From positions 1 to 58,341 of the forward strand of contig DASWTK010000266.1 of assembly GCA_036402175.1 (NCBI GenBank): a stretch of DNA of 58,341 nucleotides, written 5' to 3'. Both the position numbers and the translations under genes were made by a program. The DNA comes from DASPKM01 sp036402175. Its GTDB lineage: Bacteria > Bacteroidota > Bacteroidia > Chitinophagales > Chitinophagaceae. Shown piece by piece: positions 17,801 through 25,731 of this stretch; the stretch's first letter is position 1, and every line of letters begins with the position of its first letter. The notes beneath the pieces were generated by a model. That model was given only the letters and a program-made list of their open reading frames with translations, made no database searches and had not been told where the DNA came from.

Positions 17801-17900
17801 CAATATCAGGAAGCGGGCACAGGAAATAGATGGCAACGCAACCATTGAATCGGTGCCGGGTAAAGGCACCAGGATCGATATTCTGGTTGACCTGCATTAA
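14895..17900 (+). CDS. Two-component-regulator-propeller sensor histidine kinase
   Basis: 1001 aa. After a signal peptide (about 1-25) come repeated GLSHDKIQSI / GFLWFGTMNGLNRFDG-type Reg_prop blades forming two periplasmic propellers (to about 680), a Y_Y_Y domain (about 690-765), one membrane helix (about 772-795), then the HisKA_3 dimerisation domain with phospho-acceptor His812 in DLHDDMG and a HATPase domain with N box (ECLNNAIKYS) and G boxes (DNGKGF, GNGLSN). Unlike one-piece hybrid sensors of Bacteroidota PULs it has no receiver or AraC part; the separate LuxR-type regulator lies 55 bp downstream. Ligand unknown; such propellers often sense glycans or other periplasmic compounds. Confidence 0.95.
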   Translation: MVTVFKNFIIAVLMQLAGCGLLSAQSFDFGFKHLTTDNGLSHDKIQSIMRDNQGFLWFGTMNGLNRFDGMQFRVFTNKLDDSTSLIHNYITSTVCDQDGYIWVGTGEGLCRYDPHKQKFRAFKFQSKPEINIAQVGQTTDGRIYVIHDRKLFSLDSRGFSVTLLKLLPEDAHYARMFSAPKGNLWIQVRGALYLFHTKTNQLEYIMGNDDDHRDASPGIMTVYTDPHEVTWIGTWEAGLFRFDEQTRMCRNVSVKLAFIVSIVADLNFSENNLLWMSSGYAGLAQYNIKTDQVIEMPKHVQQPWSHNGGRVVAFFRDTINGILWVGSEFGLEKFDPSTEHFARKMLPSSGAIGQFPSVNGVIRDKTDTSGKTWWISSWVGGVYKWNRQTDELTSYSHKLYSHEVFDIQQDDEGNIWLAEWRGVQVFNPRTNQWKLIDSFIRNDTVSTKVLRLFKDSRGDMWIANNYDGLHRYDHVTKKLIRYRLASVLDKPRNIWVSCITEDSKGNIWLAGGYHTFFISPDGTIRELKLKSENGNTAVSIPSFSLAIDKKDNLWLVSQSKLQNITRDGKLIKVYNQQNGLMGTSPNYMLADQQGYIWVATENSLHRLNPETGHFRYYKKEDGLFSNNIMEPMTIADNGDLFVGFHNAFSYTNIFTLNHRNATVPFIFTGIQVEDRKISPIEISQVTLQPGENSLDVDFAALDFSKPEKIQYVYWMEGAENEWDTTDQRTLSFTNLSGGNYVLHLKVMGPNGVASKEELTLAIKVIPPFYRTWWFWMLVAFGLGSILYSFYHIRKEQRARLEKIRDRIATDLHDDMGSTLSSIRIFSDVAKNQVAATQPQVVPMLEKISNNASQLSDNMQDIIWTIKQDHDRLEDLVARIREFGLKLCDAKDIVFKVHISDSFKTSRLNLEQRRNLYLIFKECLNNAIKYSNCTIIQLFITQQRRHLKMVIEDNGKGFSEAGITKGNGLSNIRKRAQEIDGNATIESVPGKGTRIDILVDLH

Positions 17901-17943
17901 GATAATCACATTAAAATGCTATACCCGGCCTGCCACAAAGGAA

Positions 17944-17951
17944 TAAATTTG
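17944..17951 (+). promoter_or_regulatory. Possible -7 element (TAAATTTG) before the LuxR regulator
   Basis: TAAATTTG fits TAnnTTTG but is only 4 bp before the ATG, so a transcript from it would be nearly leaderless. No TTTG is at the -33 position; instead TATACCCG (17920-17927) lies there. The main transcript may simply come from the kinase gene. Confidence 0.35.
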
Positions 17952-17955
17952 CAAT

Positions 17956-18597
17956 ATGCAAGAGAAGATAACGGTTGTGTATTATGAGGATAACAGCAGC
18001 CTGAGGGAAGGCATTGCTTTTCTAATTCAGTCTGCCCCCGGTTTGGAACTGCTGGCAACTTTCAGTAATTGCGATTCGGTTAAGACTGATATGGAAGAAC
18101 TGAAGCCGGATGTTGTATTAATGGATATCGACCTTCCCGGAATCAATGGAATTGAAGCGGTGACAATTGTAAAAGCAGCTTCTCCCAAAACACAGGTCAT
18201 GATGCTGACCGTATTTGATAACGAAGAAAAAATATTTCAGGCCATCCGAAATGGAGCAAGTGGGTATCTCCTTAAAAATACATCGCCAAACGAGATCATC
18301 GATTCCATATTCGACGTGTATCGCGGCGGATCGCCAATGACCGCAAACGTAGCGAGGAAAGTATTGCAGTACTTCCAGCTTCAGCCCAAAACACAGAAAG
18401 TTGATTATAATTTATCTGACAGAGAACAGGAAATTCTGAAGGGACTTGTAAGCGGCTTCAGCTACAAGCTCATCGCAAATGAATACTTCATCAGCATCGA
18501 TACCGTGCGTTCGCATATACGTCACATTTATGACAAGCTTCATGTCAATTCTAAAACCGAAGCGGTGCTGAAAGCAATCAATGAAGGATTGGTTTAG
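17956..18597 (+). CDS. NarL/FixJ (LuxR-type) response regulator
   Basis: 213 aa. Receiver domain 1-125 with acidic pocket (Glu11, Asp12), phospho-acceptor Asp57 in LMDIDLPG, and conserved Thr/Lys (MMLTVFD, YLLKNTSP). The C-terminal LuxR helix-turn-helix (about 148-213) contains LSDREQEILKGLVSG and SIDTVRSHIRHIYDKL. Position directly after the HisKA_3 kinase makes it the cognate regulator. A TATACCCG dyad begins 3 bp after its stop codon. Confidence 0.95.
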   Translation: MQEKITVVYYEDNSSLREGIAFLIQSAPGLELLATFSNCDSVKTDMEELKPDVVLMDIDLPGINGIEAVTIVKAASPKTQVMMLTVFDNEEKIFQAIRNGASGYLLKNTSPNEIIDSIFDVYRGGSPMTANVARKVLQYFQLQPKTQKVDYNLSDREQEILKGLVSGFSYKLIANEYFISIDTVRSHIRHIYDKLHVNSKTEAVLKAINEGLV

Positions 18598-18599
18598 CA

Positions 18600-18619
18600 T
18601 ATACCCGAAACCGGGTATA
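18600..18619. promoter_or_regulatory. TATACCCG-AAAC-CGGGTATA dyad
   Basis: An 8-bp perfect inverted repeat with a 4-base loop, directly after the regulator gene and upstream of the ECF sigma gene. No T run follows, so it is more like a protein-binding dyad than a terminator. One half-site, TATACCCG, also occurs at 17920-17927, just before the regulator gene. Confidence 0.5.
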
Positions 18620-18670
18620 TCGGTTAACATCATTTAACAATCATAGTGTACGTTTCACATATTCATGCTA

Positions 18671-18701
18671 TTGAAATCGCATGTTAATCACATCATCTTT
18701 G
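18671..18701 (+). promoter_or_regulatory. Promoter of the ECF sigma gene
   Basis: TTG (18671-18673), 20 bp, CATCTTTG (18694-18701). This matches the Bacteroidota TTG/TAnnTTTG pattern except for C in place of the first T. It predicts a 5' leader of about 50 bases. Confidence 0.5.
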
Positions 18702-18756
18702 TGGTGCATTAAACATCAACCATCAAAGCTGTCGAATAACAGCAAAATTATTAGCC

Positions 18757-19341
18757 ATGTCACAACAATTGAATTTACTGCACGCAGAGTGCAGGTCGTA
18801 CGCGCAAAAACTTACAAGGAACACAACGCTTGCCGATGATCTTGTACAGGAAGCCATTACAAGATATTTTACAGGAGATGTAAAAATTATTTCCAACAAG
18901 CAAGGTTACATCAAAAAAACAATTCACAATCTTTTCATCAACAACATCAGGACTGAGAAAAGACAACGTGTGTTTACCGCGCACACATTGAAAACGGAAA
19001 CGGCAACTTTTAATCCCGCGTTCCGTTATGAAACTGAAACCGAATTGAAGCAGTTGTTCAACCTCATGGAGTCAGTATTGACGCCACATGAAAAAGCTGT
19101 TTTCATTCTGAAAAAAGGTTTCGAAAAAGAATATGAATGGATTGAAAGCAAATTCGGCATCAGCTATGACAATTGCAGGCAATTGCTTCATCGCGCGAAA
19201 TCAAAACTGCGCAGGAGAGAACCTTCCGCAACATTCGCCGATGGCCAGCAGCTTTACAATGTATTTCTGAAAGCTTCGCGTAATGGTAACATTAATGAAC
19301 TTGTATCCTTTCTGAAAGAAGATATAGCAGCCATGAATTGA
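18757..19341 (+). CDS. ECF-type RNA polymerase sigma factor
   Basis: 194 aa. Region 2 (about 10-75) includes LADDLVQEAITRYF and the -10-recognition helix QGYIKKTIHNLFIN; region 4 (about 105-155) includes LTPHEKAVFILKKGFEKEYE and the helix-turn-helix with NCRQLLHRAKSKL. A C-terminal extension of about 35 residues (NVFLKASRNGNINELVSFLK) resembles the start of a SnoaL-like tail seen in some long ECF sigmas, but is short. No FecR-type anti-sigma gene or SusC is adjacent, so its signal is unknown. Confidence 0.93.
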   Translation: MSQQLNLLHAECRSYAQKLTRNTTLADDLVQEAITRYFTGDVKIISNKQGYIKKTIHNLFINNIRTEKRQRVFTAHTLKTETATFNPAFRYETETELKQLFNLMESVLTPHEKAVFILKKGFEKEYEWIESKFGISYDNCRQLLHRAKSKLRRREPSATFADGQQLYNVFLKASRNGNINELVSFLKEDIAAMN

Positions 19342-19377
19342 TCCGGCAGTCAAGCGGCAGATCCGGAATTTTTCTAC

Positions 19378-19406
19378 ACCAGCGGCAATCAACCGCTGGT
19401 TTTTTT
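19378..19406 (+). terminator. Terminator after the sigma factor gene
   Basis: ACCAGCGG, loop CAATCAA, CCGCTGGT, then TTTTTT. Perfect 8-bp stem with T run, 37 bp after the stop codon. Confidence 0.9.
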
Positions 19407-19437
19407 ACGTAATCTTGGTGACTAAAACTCCTCTAAT

Positions 19438-21597
19438 ATGAAACGGTACCTGAAGCTATTGTTGTTATTTGTTATTCCTTTTACACTTCATGCGCAGTTT
19501 CAATACCCCGTAACCAGGAAGGTAGATCATACCGATGAATACCACGGAACCAAAGTAGCAGATCCCTACCGATGGCTGGAAGACGACAACAGTGCAGATA
19601 CTAAAGCCTGGGTTCAGGAACAGAACAAGGTAACCTTCGATTACTTAAACAAAATAACATATAGGGCGCAATGGCGAAAGCGCATTGAGGAAGTCTACAA
19701 TTATGCCAAATACTCGGCACCCTCAAGAAACGGCGAGTACTATTATTTTTATAAGAACGATGGATTGCAGAACCAGTCCGTGCTATACCGCCAGAAGGGA
19801 CTCGATGGGCAACCCGAACTTGTGATCGATCCTAATAAATTATCGTCAGACGGAACAACAGTTATGGCGGGATTCAACGTATCGCGTAATGGAAAATATG
19901 CTGCTTATGGGTTATCGAGGGGCGGATCTGACTGGCAAACCTTTTACGTTCGTGATATGCAGACCGGTAAAGACCTTAGTGATGAGCTCAAATGGGTGAA
20001 GGTATCGGGTATCGGCTGGCAGGGTGATGGGTTTTATTATAGCCGTTATCCTGAACCAGAAAAAGGAAAAGAGCTTTCTTCGAAAAACGAAAATCACCAG
20101 GTATATTATCATAAGGTAGGTACGCCTCAGTCTGAAGACAAGCTCGTATACGAGGATAAGGCCAACCCGCAACGATTCCACACCTCGTTTACCAGCGAAG
20201 ATCAGCGGTTCACTTACCTCACCATCAGCGACCGCGGCAAGGGCCTTAACGGGAACGCGATCTGGTATAAGGATAGCAAGAGCGGTGATGAAAATTTCCG
20301 TCCATTGATCAGGGAAGTTGGAAAATATATTTATGGGGTGGTTGATTTTATCAACGGAAAATTCCTTGTTCGTACCAATAACGGCGCAGCAAATTACAGG
20401 CTTGTTCTGATTGATCCTGCAAATACTGCTGAATCGGCCTGGACTACATTCCTTCCGGAAAAAGAAGAACCAATGCAAGGTGCCGGAACTGCGGGTGGAA
20501 AATTATTCGTGAATTACCTTAAAGACGTAACCACAAGGATCTTTGTTTACAATTATGATGGGAAACTGGAGCAGGAGGTAAAACTCCCGGGTCTGGGTTC
20601 GGCAGGTGGTTTTGGAGGATGGGATGACGATAAGTTTGTTTTTTATACATTCAATTCATTCACTACTCCGCCGACCATTTACCGATATGACATCGCATCA
20701 GGTAAGAGTTCGGTCTTTCGTCAGCCTGAGATAGCGGCCTTTAATCCTGCTGAATATGAGACAAAGCAGGTTTTCTATCCTTCAAAAGACGGTACAAAGG
20801 TGCCGATGTTCCTGGTTTACAAGAAGGGGATAAAGCTGAATGGAAAGAATCCTGTGATCCTTTACGGATATGGTGGCTTCAATATCAGCTCTATGCCGGG
20901 ATTCAGTGCAACGCTGGTTCCATGGCTTGAGCAGGGAGGCGTATATGCGCTCGCGAATTTAAGGGGAGGCGCAGAATATGGTGAAAAATGGCACGAAGCC
21001 GGAATGAGGTTGAAAAAACAAACGGTATTCGATGACTTCATTGCCGCAGGAGAGTACCTTATCAAAAATAATTATACCTCTAAGGATTATCTGGCTATCC
21101 GGGGCGGATCAAATGGTGGGTTGCTCGTTGGAGCTGTTATGAATCAGCGGCCTGATCTTTTCAAGGTTGCCATTCCGCAGGTTGGTGTAATGGACATGCT
21201 GCGGTTTCACAAGTTTACCATCGGCTGGAACTGGATCGCGGAATACGGTTCAAGCGATAGTGCGGCAGATTTTAAAAACCTGTACGCGTACTCGCCGCTT
21301 CATAACCTGAAATCGGGAGTGCAGTATCCTGCTACGCTGATAACTACCGCAGATCATGACGACAGGGTTGTACCTGCTCACTCATTCAAGTATGCAGCCA
21401 CTATTCAGGAAAAGCACCAGGGTACTAACCCCGTGCTCATCAGGATAGAAACAAATTCGGGCCACGGAGCCAGCAACACGGCTAAAGCAATTGAACTGAC
21501 ATCTGATATCTATTCATTCACTTTCTATAATATGGGACTCAAGCCGGAGTTCAATAATTTGTATAAAGGAAATCCGGAGAAAAAGAAGCCTTTCTGA
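19438..21597 (+). CDS. Prolyl oligopeptidase (S9A), secreted
   Basis: 719 aa. It cuts short peptides after proline. Signal peptide 1-19, N-terminal YPVTRKVDHTDEYHG and DPYRWLED typical of the family, a seven-bladed propeller (about 75-430) and the alpha/beta-hydrolase domain with Ser558 (GGSNGG), an Asp in ADHDDRV (about 641) and His676 (SGHGAS) as triad. Length fits bacterial enzymes such as the flavobacterial one. It is between two terminators and so is monocistronic. Confidence 0.96.
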   Translation: MKRYLKLLLLFVIPFTLHAQFQYPVTRKVDHTDEYHGTKVADPYRWLEDDNSADTKAWVQEQNKVTFDYLNKITYRAQWRKRIEEVYNYAKYSAPSRNGEYYYFYKNDGLQNQSVLYRQKGLDGQPELVIDPNKLSSDGTTVMAGFNVSRNGKYAAYGLSRGGSDWQTFYVRDMQTGKDLSDELKWVKVSGIGWQGDGFYYSRYPEPEKGKELSSKNENHQVYYHKVGTPQSEDKLVYEDKANPQRFHTSFTSEDQRFTYLTISDRGKGLNGNAIWYKDSKSGDENFRPLIREVGKYIYGVVDFINGKFLVRTNNGAANYRLVLIDPANTAESAWTTFLPEKEEPMQGAGTAGGKLFVNYLKDVTTRIFVYNYDGKLEQEVKLPGLGSAGGFGGWDDDKFVFYTFNSFTTPPTIYRYDIASGKSSVFRQPEIAAFNPAEYETKQVFYPSKDGTKVPMFLVYKKGIKLNGKNPVILYGYGGFNISSMPGFSATLVPWLEQGGVYALANLRGGAEYGEKWHEAGMRLKKQTVFDDFIAAGEYLIKNNYTSKDYLAIRGGSNGGLLVGAVMNQRPDLFKVAIPQVGVMDMLRFHKFTIGWNWIAEYGSSDSAADFKNLYAYSPLHNLKSGVQYPATLITTADHDDRVVPAHSFKYAATIQEKHQGTNPVLIRIETNSGHGASNTAKAIELTSDIYSFTFYNMGLKPEFNNLYKGNPEKKKPF

Positions 21598-21625
21598 TTT
21601 GGGCGATTGCCCCGATATTTTAAAA

Positions 21626-21659
21626 AAGTTGTGCGGCTGAATGCAGCCGCACTTTTTTT
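21626..21659 (+). terminator. Terminator after prolyl oligopeptidase
   Basis: GTGCGGCTG, loop AATG, CAGCCGCAC, then TTTTTTT. Perfect 9-bp GC-rich stem with an A run before it, so it could also work on the other strand. Confidence 0.95.
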
Positions 21660-21718
21660 GCAGGCCCTTTATCCGCATCATTCATCCTGAAATCATCATT
21701 AATCAGTAAATTTCACGC

Positions 21719-22615
21719 ATGAAGATCCTAATTACCGGCGCTAATGGATTGTTGGGACAGCAACTGACGAAACAATTGCTTGAGAAGCGGCATAATGTGA
21801 TCGCTACAAGCAAAGGGCCCTCCCGGCTGCCATTTCTTGAACAGGATGGGTACACCTATCAGGAGCTTGATATTACTGATGGTACAAAAGTGAATGCAGT
21901 GGTGACTCAATCAAAACCCGACCTGATCATCCATGCCGCGGCAATGACTCAGGTGGATGCCTGTGAGGAACATAAGGTGGAATGCTGGAATGTAAATGTT
22001 ACCGCAACACGCTTCCTGGTGGATGCAGCGCGGGAGATAAACGCAGGATTTATTTTTGTTTCAACTGATTTTGTTTTCGACGGATTGCATGGTCCTTATG
22101 AAGAAGGGGCGGAGCCTAACCCGGTGAATTATTATGGCAGCAGTAAATGGGGAGCGGAAAAAGCCGTTATGGAATCAGGACTGAACTGGTCGATCATCAG
22201 AACAGTGCTCGTTACCGGGAACTCGCTTTCAGATACAAGACAGAATATTATTACCTGGGTAAAGAATAAGCTGGAGAAAGGTGAGAGAATTAAGATGGTG
22301 GATGATCAATACCGCACACCAACTTTTGTGGAAGACCTTGCCACCGGCATCGTATTGATAGTTGAAAAAAAGGCACAGGGTATTTATCATTTATCAGGCA
22401 AGGACTCCTTTACACCTTACCAGATTGCAATTGAAACAGCCAGGTTGCTGAAGCTTGACGAGTCGTTAATTGAAAAAACAGATTCATCAACGTTGAGTCA
22501 GGTAGCTATGCGTCCACCCAAAACCGGGTTTATCATTAACAAGGCAATAAAGGAATTGGGATTCCAGCCACATTCATTCAGTGAGAGCCTGAAAAAAATG
22601 TTCAACCTGGCTTAG
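21719..22615 (+). CDS. SDR-family NAD(P)-dependent sugar nucleotide reductase (RmlD-like)
   Basis: 298 aa. N-terminal GANGLLGQQL is the GxxGxxG nucleotide motif; STDFVFDG and YGSSKWGAEK hold the Ser/Thr and YxxxK catalytic residues; PTFVEDLATGI follows as in dTDP-4-dehydrorhamnose reductases. RmlD reduces dTDP-4-keto-rhamnose, but no rmlABC genes are here, so the substrate may differ. The stop codon TAG overlaps by three bases the TTA stop of the convergent arginase gene. Confidence 0.85.
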   Translation: MKILITGANGLLGQQLTKQLLEKRHNVIATSKGPSRLPFLEQDGYTYQELDITDGTKVNAVVTQSKPDLIIHAAAMTQVDACEEHKVECWNVNVTATRFLVDAAREINAGFIFVSTDFVFDGLHGPYEEGAEPNPVNYYGSSKWGAEKAVMESGLNWSIIRTVLVTGNSLSDTRQNIITWVKNKLEKGERIKMVDDQYRTPTFVEDLATGIVLIVEKKAQGIYHLSGKDSFTPYQIAIETARLLKLDESLIEKTDSSTLSQVAMRPPKTGFIINKAIKELGFQPHSFSESLKKMFNLA

Positions 22616-23559
22616 CTCATCATCAGCACGTTCACACTTCTTTGCAGGATATTGAACGCAATTTCCGACATCAGGTTCTCTTTATCGAGTGTTGGGTTTA
22701 CTTCAGTGATCTCAAAACAGCAGACCTTGCGGTTCTGCATAAATTTACTGATCAGGTCTTCGGCTTCCCTTTCGCGCAGGCCGTTTCCAACTGGTGTGCC
22801 GGTTCCTTTCGAAATGCTTGAATCGAGGCTGTCAACATCAAAGCTGATATAAATATCGGTGCAGTCGGCCAGGTAACGAAGCACGCTTCTTACAACATTT
22901 TCCGTTCCTTTCCTTCGAACCTCACCGGTGGTGATCACTTTTATCCCGTATTTATCGATCAGGTATTTTTCTTCCTTCTCGTAATCGCGCAGCGAGATCA
23001 GCACAACATCTTCAGGTAAAACTTTTGGAGCGATCTTGCACATCGTTTTAAGCTGGTTCCAGTACCGGGTTGTATCGTCGTCGAGCTGATGAACCGCGCA
23101 ATCAATATTGTCTTCGTTAATGGCAGTGGCAAGTGGCATTCCATGAACGTTTCCGGAAGGTGTTGTATAAGGAGTATGCAGGTCAGCATGCGCATCAAGC
23201 CAGATAACGCCTAGTTTGCTTTTGGGCTTGGCGGCTTTTATTCCGGCAATTGTCGCGCCGGAAGTGCTGTGATCGCCACTAAGCACTACAGGGAAGAAAT
23301 GGTTCTTCATGCAATCAGTAACGGCCTTGCTTACACGGTCGTACATGGTCACAATACCCTTGATGCGTTTTGCATAGGGCGATTCGATAGGCTCATACAG
23401 GAGTTTATTCTCATGTGTAACTTTTTCAGAAGGAAAATGGATGAAGAAGTTACTCATGAAATCAAGGGCGGCTATCTTGATGGCGTCTATCCCGAGGCTG
23501 GCGCCGCGGGTACCAGCTCCTATTTCTGATGGTACTTCAATCAGTTTGATATTTTTCAT
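22612..23559 (-). CDS. Arginase family ureohydrolase
   Basis: 315 aa. Dinuclear manganese enzyme that hydrolyses arginine to ornithine and urea or a related guanidino or formimino substrate. Metal ligands are visible: His97 in SGDHS, Asp122, His124 and Asp126 in LDAHAD, and the Asp pair in SFDVDSLD. N-terminal VPSEIGAGTRGASLGIDAIK and C-terminal EITEVNPTLDKEN fit arginase more than agmatinase or formiminoglutamase. No other arginine genes lie nearby. It is divergent from acyl-CoA dehydrogenase. Confidence 0.9.
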   Translation of the reverse strand: MKNIKLIEVPSEIGAGTRGASLGIDAIKIAALDFMSNFFIHFPSEKVTHENKLLYEPIESPYAKRIKGIVTMYDRVSKAVTDCMKNHFFPVVLSGDHSTSGATIAGIKAAKPKSKLGVIWLDAHADLHTPYTTPSGNVHGMPLATAINEDNIDCAVHQLDDDTTRYWNQLKTMCKIAPKVLPEDVVLISLRDYEKEEKYLIDKYGIKVITTGEVRRKGTENVVRSVLRYLADCTDIYISFDVDSLDSSISKGTGTPVGNGLREREAEDLISKFMQNRKVCCFEITEVNPTLDKENLMSEIAFNILQRSVNVLMMS

Positions 23560-23760
23560 GCAATCGTTAATTCGTCAGAAAATACGTACGGTCTGCCTTG
23601 TGGTAATAGTCAATCCGGAATGTAGTAATTAACAGGCAGGAGTTGCTCTGCAAAAGAGGCAATACGCAGGTATGGAAGGTGGTGATTTGCCATAACTCGT
23701 GTCAAAAGTACTACATCGTTCCCTAATTAGCTAATCGTCAGCCCGCCGAATAGCCTTACT

Positions 23761-23791
23761 TTTGCAAACTAACATCTGTTAGTTATATTTG
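23761..23791 (+). promoter_or_regulatory. Promoter of the acyl-CoA dehydrogenase gene
   Basis: TTTG (23761-23764), 19 bp, TATATTTG (23784-23791): an exact match to the Bacteroidota promoter consensus, about 19 bp before the ATG at 23810. Confidence 0.8.
23767..23784. promoter_or_regulatory. Operator dyad AACTAACA-TC-TGTTAGTT
   Basis: A perfect 8-bp inverted repeat with a 2-bp spacer that fills the space between the -33 and -7 elements of the acyl-CoA dehydrogenase promoter. Size and position fit a repressor such as a TetR-family fatty-acid regulator. The regulator is not encoded in the immediate neighbourhood. Confidence 0.75.
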
Positions 23792-23809
23792 CGCACTAAA
23801 AAAACCCGA

Positions 23810-24964
23810 ATGCAATTTGAATTGAGCGAAGAACACAAGATGATCCGGCAGGCAGCCAGGGATTTCGCAGTAAATGAATGTCTTCCGGGAGTAATAGAAA
23901 GGGATGAACACCAGAAATTTCCGAAAGAACAGATCATGAAACTGGCTGATCTTGGTTTTATGGGCATGATGGTTGAGCCTCAATATGGTGGAGCAGGCAT
24001 GGATACTGTTAGTTATGTGCTTGCCATGGAAGAAATATCAAAGATCGACGCCAGTGTAAGTGTGTGCATGAGCGTTAATAATAGCCTGGTCACCTGGGGA
24101 CTGGATACCTACGGAACGCAGGAGCAGAAAGTAAAATATCTTACCCCTCTCGCACAGGGAAAAAAAGACGGTGAATTGTTCATCGGCGCGTTCCTTTTAA
24201 GTGAACCAGAAGCGGGAAGCGATGCAACTTCACAGCGCACTACAGCCGAGGATAAGGGCGACTATTATTTATTGAACGGAACAAAGAACTGGATCACTAA
24301 TGGTAATTCCGCCTCTGTTTATCTGGTAATGGCACAGACCGACGCGTCAAAGGGCAGCAACGGGATCAATACGCTGATTGTTGAAAAGAACTGGCCGGGT
24401 GTGACAGTAGGGGCTAAGGAAAATAAACTTGGAATTCGCGGGAGCGATACGCACAGCATCATGTTTCAGGATGTAAAAGTTCCAAAAGAGAACAGGCTGG
24501 GAGAGGAAGGCTTCGGATTTAAATTCGCTATGCGCACCCTTGCAGGCGGACGGATTGGAATTGCATCACAGGCATTGGGAATCGCAAGTGGGGCATACGA
24601 GCTTTCATTAAAATATTCTAAAGAACGAAAAGCATTCGGCAAAGAATTGGCAAATCATCAAGCCATCCAGTTCAAACTGGCCGACATGGCAACACGCATA
24701 GAAGCTGCGAGGCTGTTGTGCCTTAAAGCGGCCTGGGAAAAAGACCGGGGACAGGATTACACACTGAGCAGTTCAATGGCAAAAGTGTATGCTTCGGAAA
24801 CTGCGATGTGGACTACAGTTGAAGCTGTTCAGATACACGGCGGTTATGGATACGTAAAGGAGTACCACGTAGAACGCATGATGAGGGATGCGAAGATTAC
24901 TCAGATCTATGAGGGTACCAGCGAAGTTCAACGAATCGTCATCAGCCGTTCAATCCTTAAATGA
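23810..24964 (+). CDS. Acyl-CoA dehydrogenase (short/branched-chain type)
   Basis: 384 aa from ATG at 23810; the open frame runs further up to a TTG inside the promoter, which is rejected. It oxidises acyl-CoA to 2-enoyl-CoA with FAD, passing electrons to ETF. Glu368 in YEGTSEVQR is the catalytic base at the position seen in butyryl-CoA dehydrogenases. FLLSEPEAGSDA and NGTKNWITNG (FAD and substrate contacts) and the C-terminal four-helix domain are intact. Expressed from its own promoter with an overlapping dyad operator. No beta-oxidation partners are adjacent. Confidence 0.95.
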   Translation: MQFELSEEHKMIRQAARDFAVNECLPGVIERDEHQKFPKEQIMKLADLGFMGMMVEPQYGGAGMDTVSYVLAMEEISKIDASVSVCMSVNNSLVTWGLDTYGTQEQKVKYLTPLAQGKKDGELFIGAFLLSEPEAGSDATSQRTTAEDKGDYYLLNGTKNWITNGNSASVYLVMAQTDASKGSNGINTLIVEKNWPGVTVGAKENKLGIRGSDTHSIMFQDVKVPKENRLGEEGFGFKFAMRTLAGGRIGIASQALGIASGAYELSLKYSKERKAFGKELANHQAIQFKLADMATRIEAARLLCLKAAWEKDRGQDYTLSSSMAKVYASETAMWTTVEAVQIHGGYGYVKEYHVERMMRDAKITQIYEGTSEVQRIVISRSILK

Positions 24965-25039
24965 TCAACGGGCGACAGCCCATCTTCAAATATTCCTGAA
25001 CACATTTGCATAGCTTTGCTTCTCTTAAGTCGCAAAGCT

Positions 25040-25717
25040 ATGCCCGTTAATGAACAAGCTTATAAAAGAATACACACAGCGCTCCAGCTGAAAAATGTAA
25101 AGCTGATAGTTGTTTCAAAAACAAAACCTGTTGCCGACATTTTAAAACTCTATGATCTCGGGCATAAGGATTTTGGCGAAAATTATGTTCAGGAGCTTGC
25201 AGAGAAGCACCTGTTGCTCCCACACGATATCCGCTGGCATTTTATAGGGCATCTGCAAAGCAATAAGGTAAAATACATAGCTCCCTTTGTTCACCTGATA
25301 CATGGGGTCGACAGTTTTAAATTGCTAAAAGAGATCAACAGGCAGGGAATGAAGTTTCATCGGATTATACACTGCCTCCTGCAGATTCACATTGCGCAGG
25401 AAGAAACCAAATTCGGTTTAAGTGAAGCGGAACTGGATGAACTGGTTGACGACCTTCAAAAGCTTGACGGTACCGATCAGCTGCATTATATAAAGATCAC
25501 CGGTTTAATGGGGATGGCGTCTTTTACAGGTGACGAAAAAAAAATAAGAGGGGAGTTCAAATACCTTGCATCGTTGTACGATAAATATAAAGCCCGTGTC
25601 ACAACAAATTTCAGGTTGCAAATCCTGTCAATGGGAATGAGCGCCGATTACAAGATAGCAATTGAAGAAGGCAGCAATATGGTGAGGATCGGAAGCCTTA
25701 TCTTAGGTGAAAGATGA
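25040..25717 (+). CDS. YggS/PROSC-type PLP homeostasis protein
   Basis: 225 aa from ATG at 25040. Single-domain alanine-racemase-fold protein that binds PLP through Lys27 in VVSKTKP and is thought to buffer PLP in the cytoplasm. DFGENYVQEL, WHFIGHLQSNK and LSMGMSADYKIAIEEGSNMVRIG are hallmark motifs. In-frame codons upstream to a TTG at 25016 are not conserved in character. It ends 14 bp from the convergent dioxygenase-like gene with a weak hairpin (25726-25750) between the stop codons. Confidence 0.95.
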   Translation: MPVNEQAYKRIHTALQLKNVKLIVVSKTKPVADILKLYDLGHKDFGENYVQELAEKHLLLPHDIRWHFIGHLQSNKVKYIAPFVHLIHGVDSFKLLKEINRQGMKFHRIIHCLLQIHIAQEETKFGLSEAELDELVDDLQKLDGTDQLHYIKITGLMGMASFTGDEKKIRGEFKYLASLYDKYKARVTTNFRLQILSMGMSADYKIAIEEGSNMVRIGSLILGER

Positions 25718-25731
25718 CTTCATCAACCAGA

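Noticed and set aside
14895..17900. One-component hybrid system of PUL type for the propeller kinase
   Set aside because: No receiver, AraC or SusC/D genes; the regulator is a separate LuxR-type protein.
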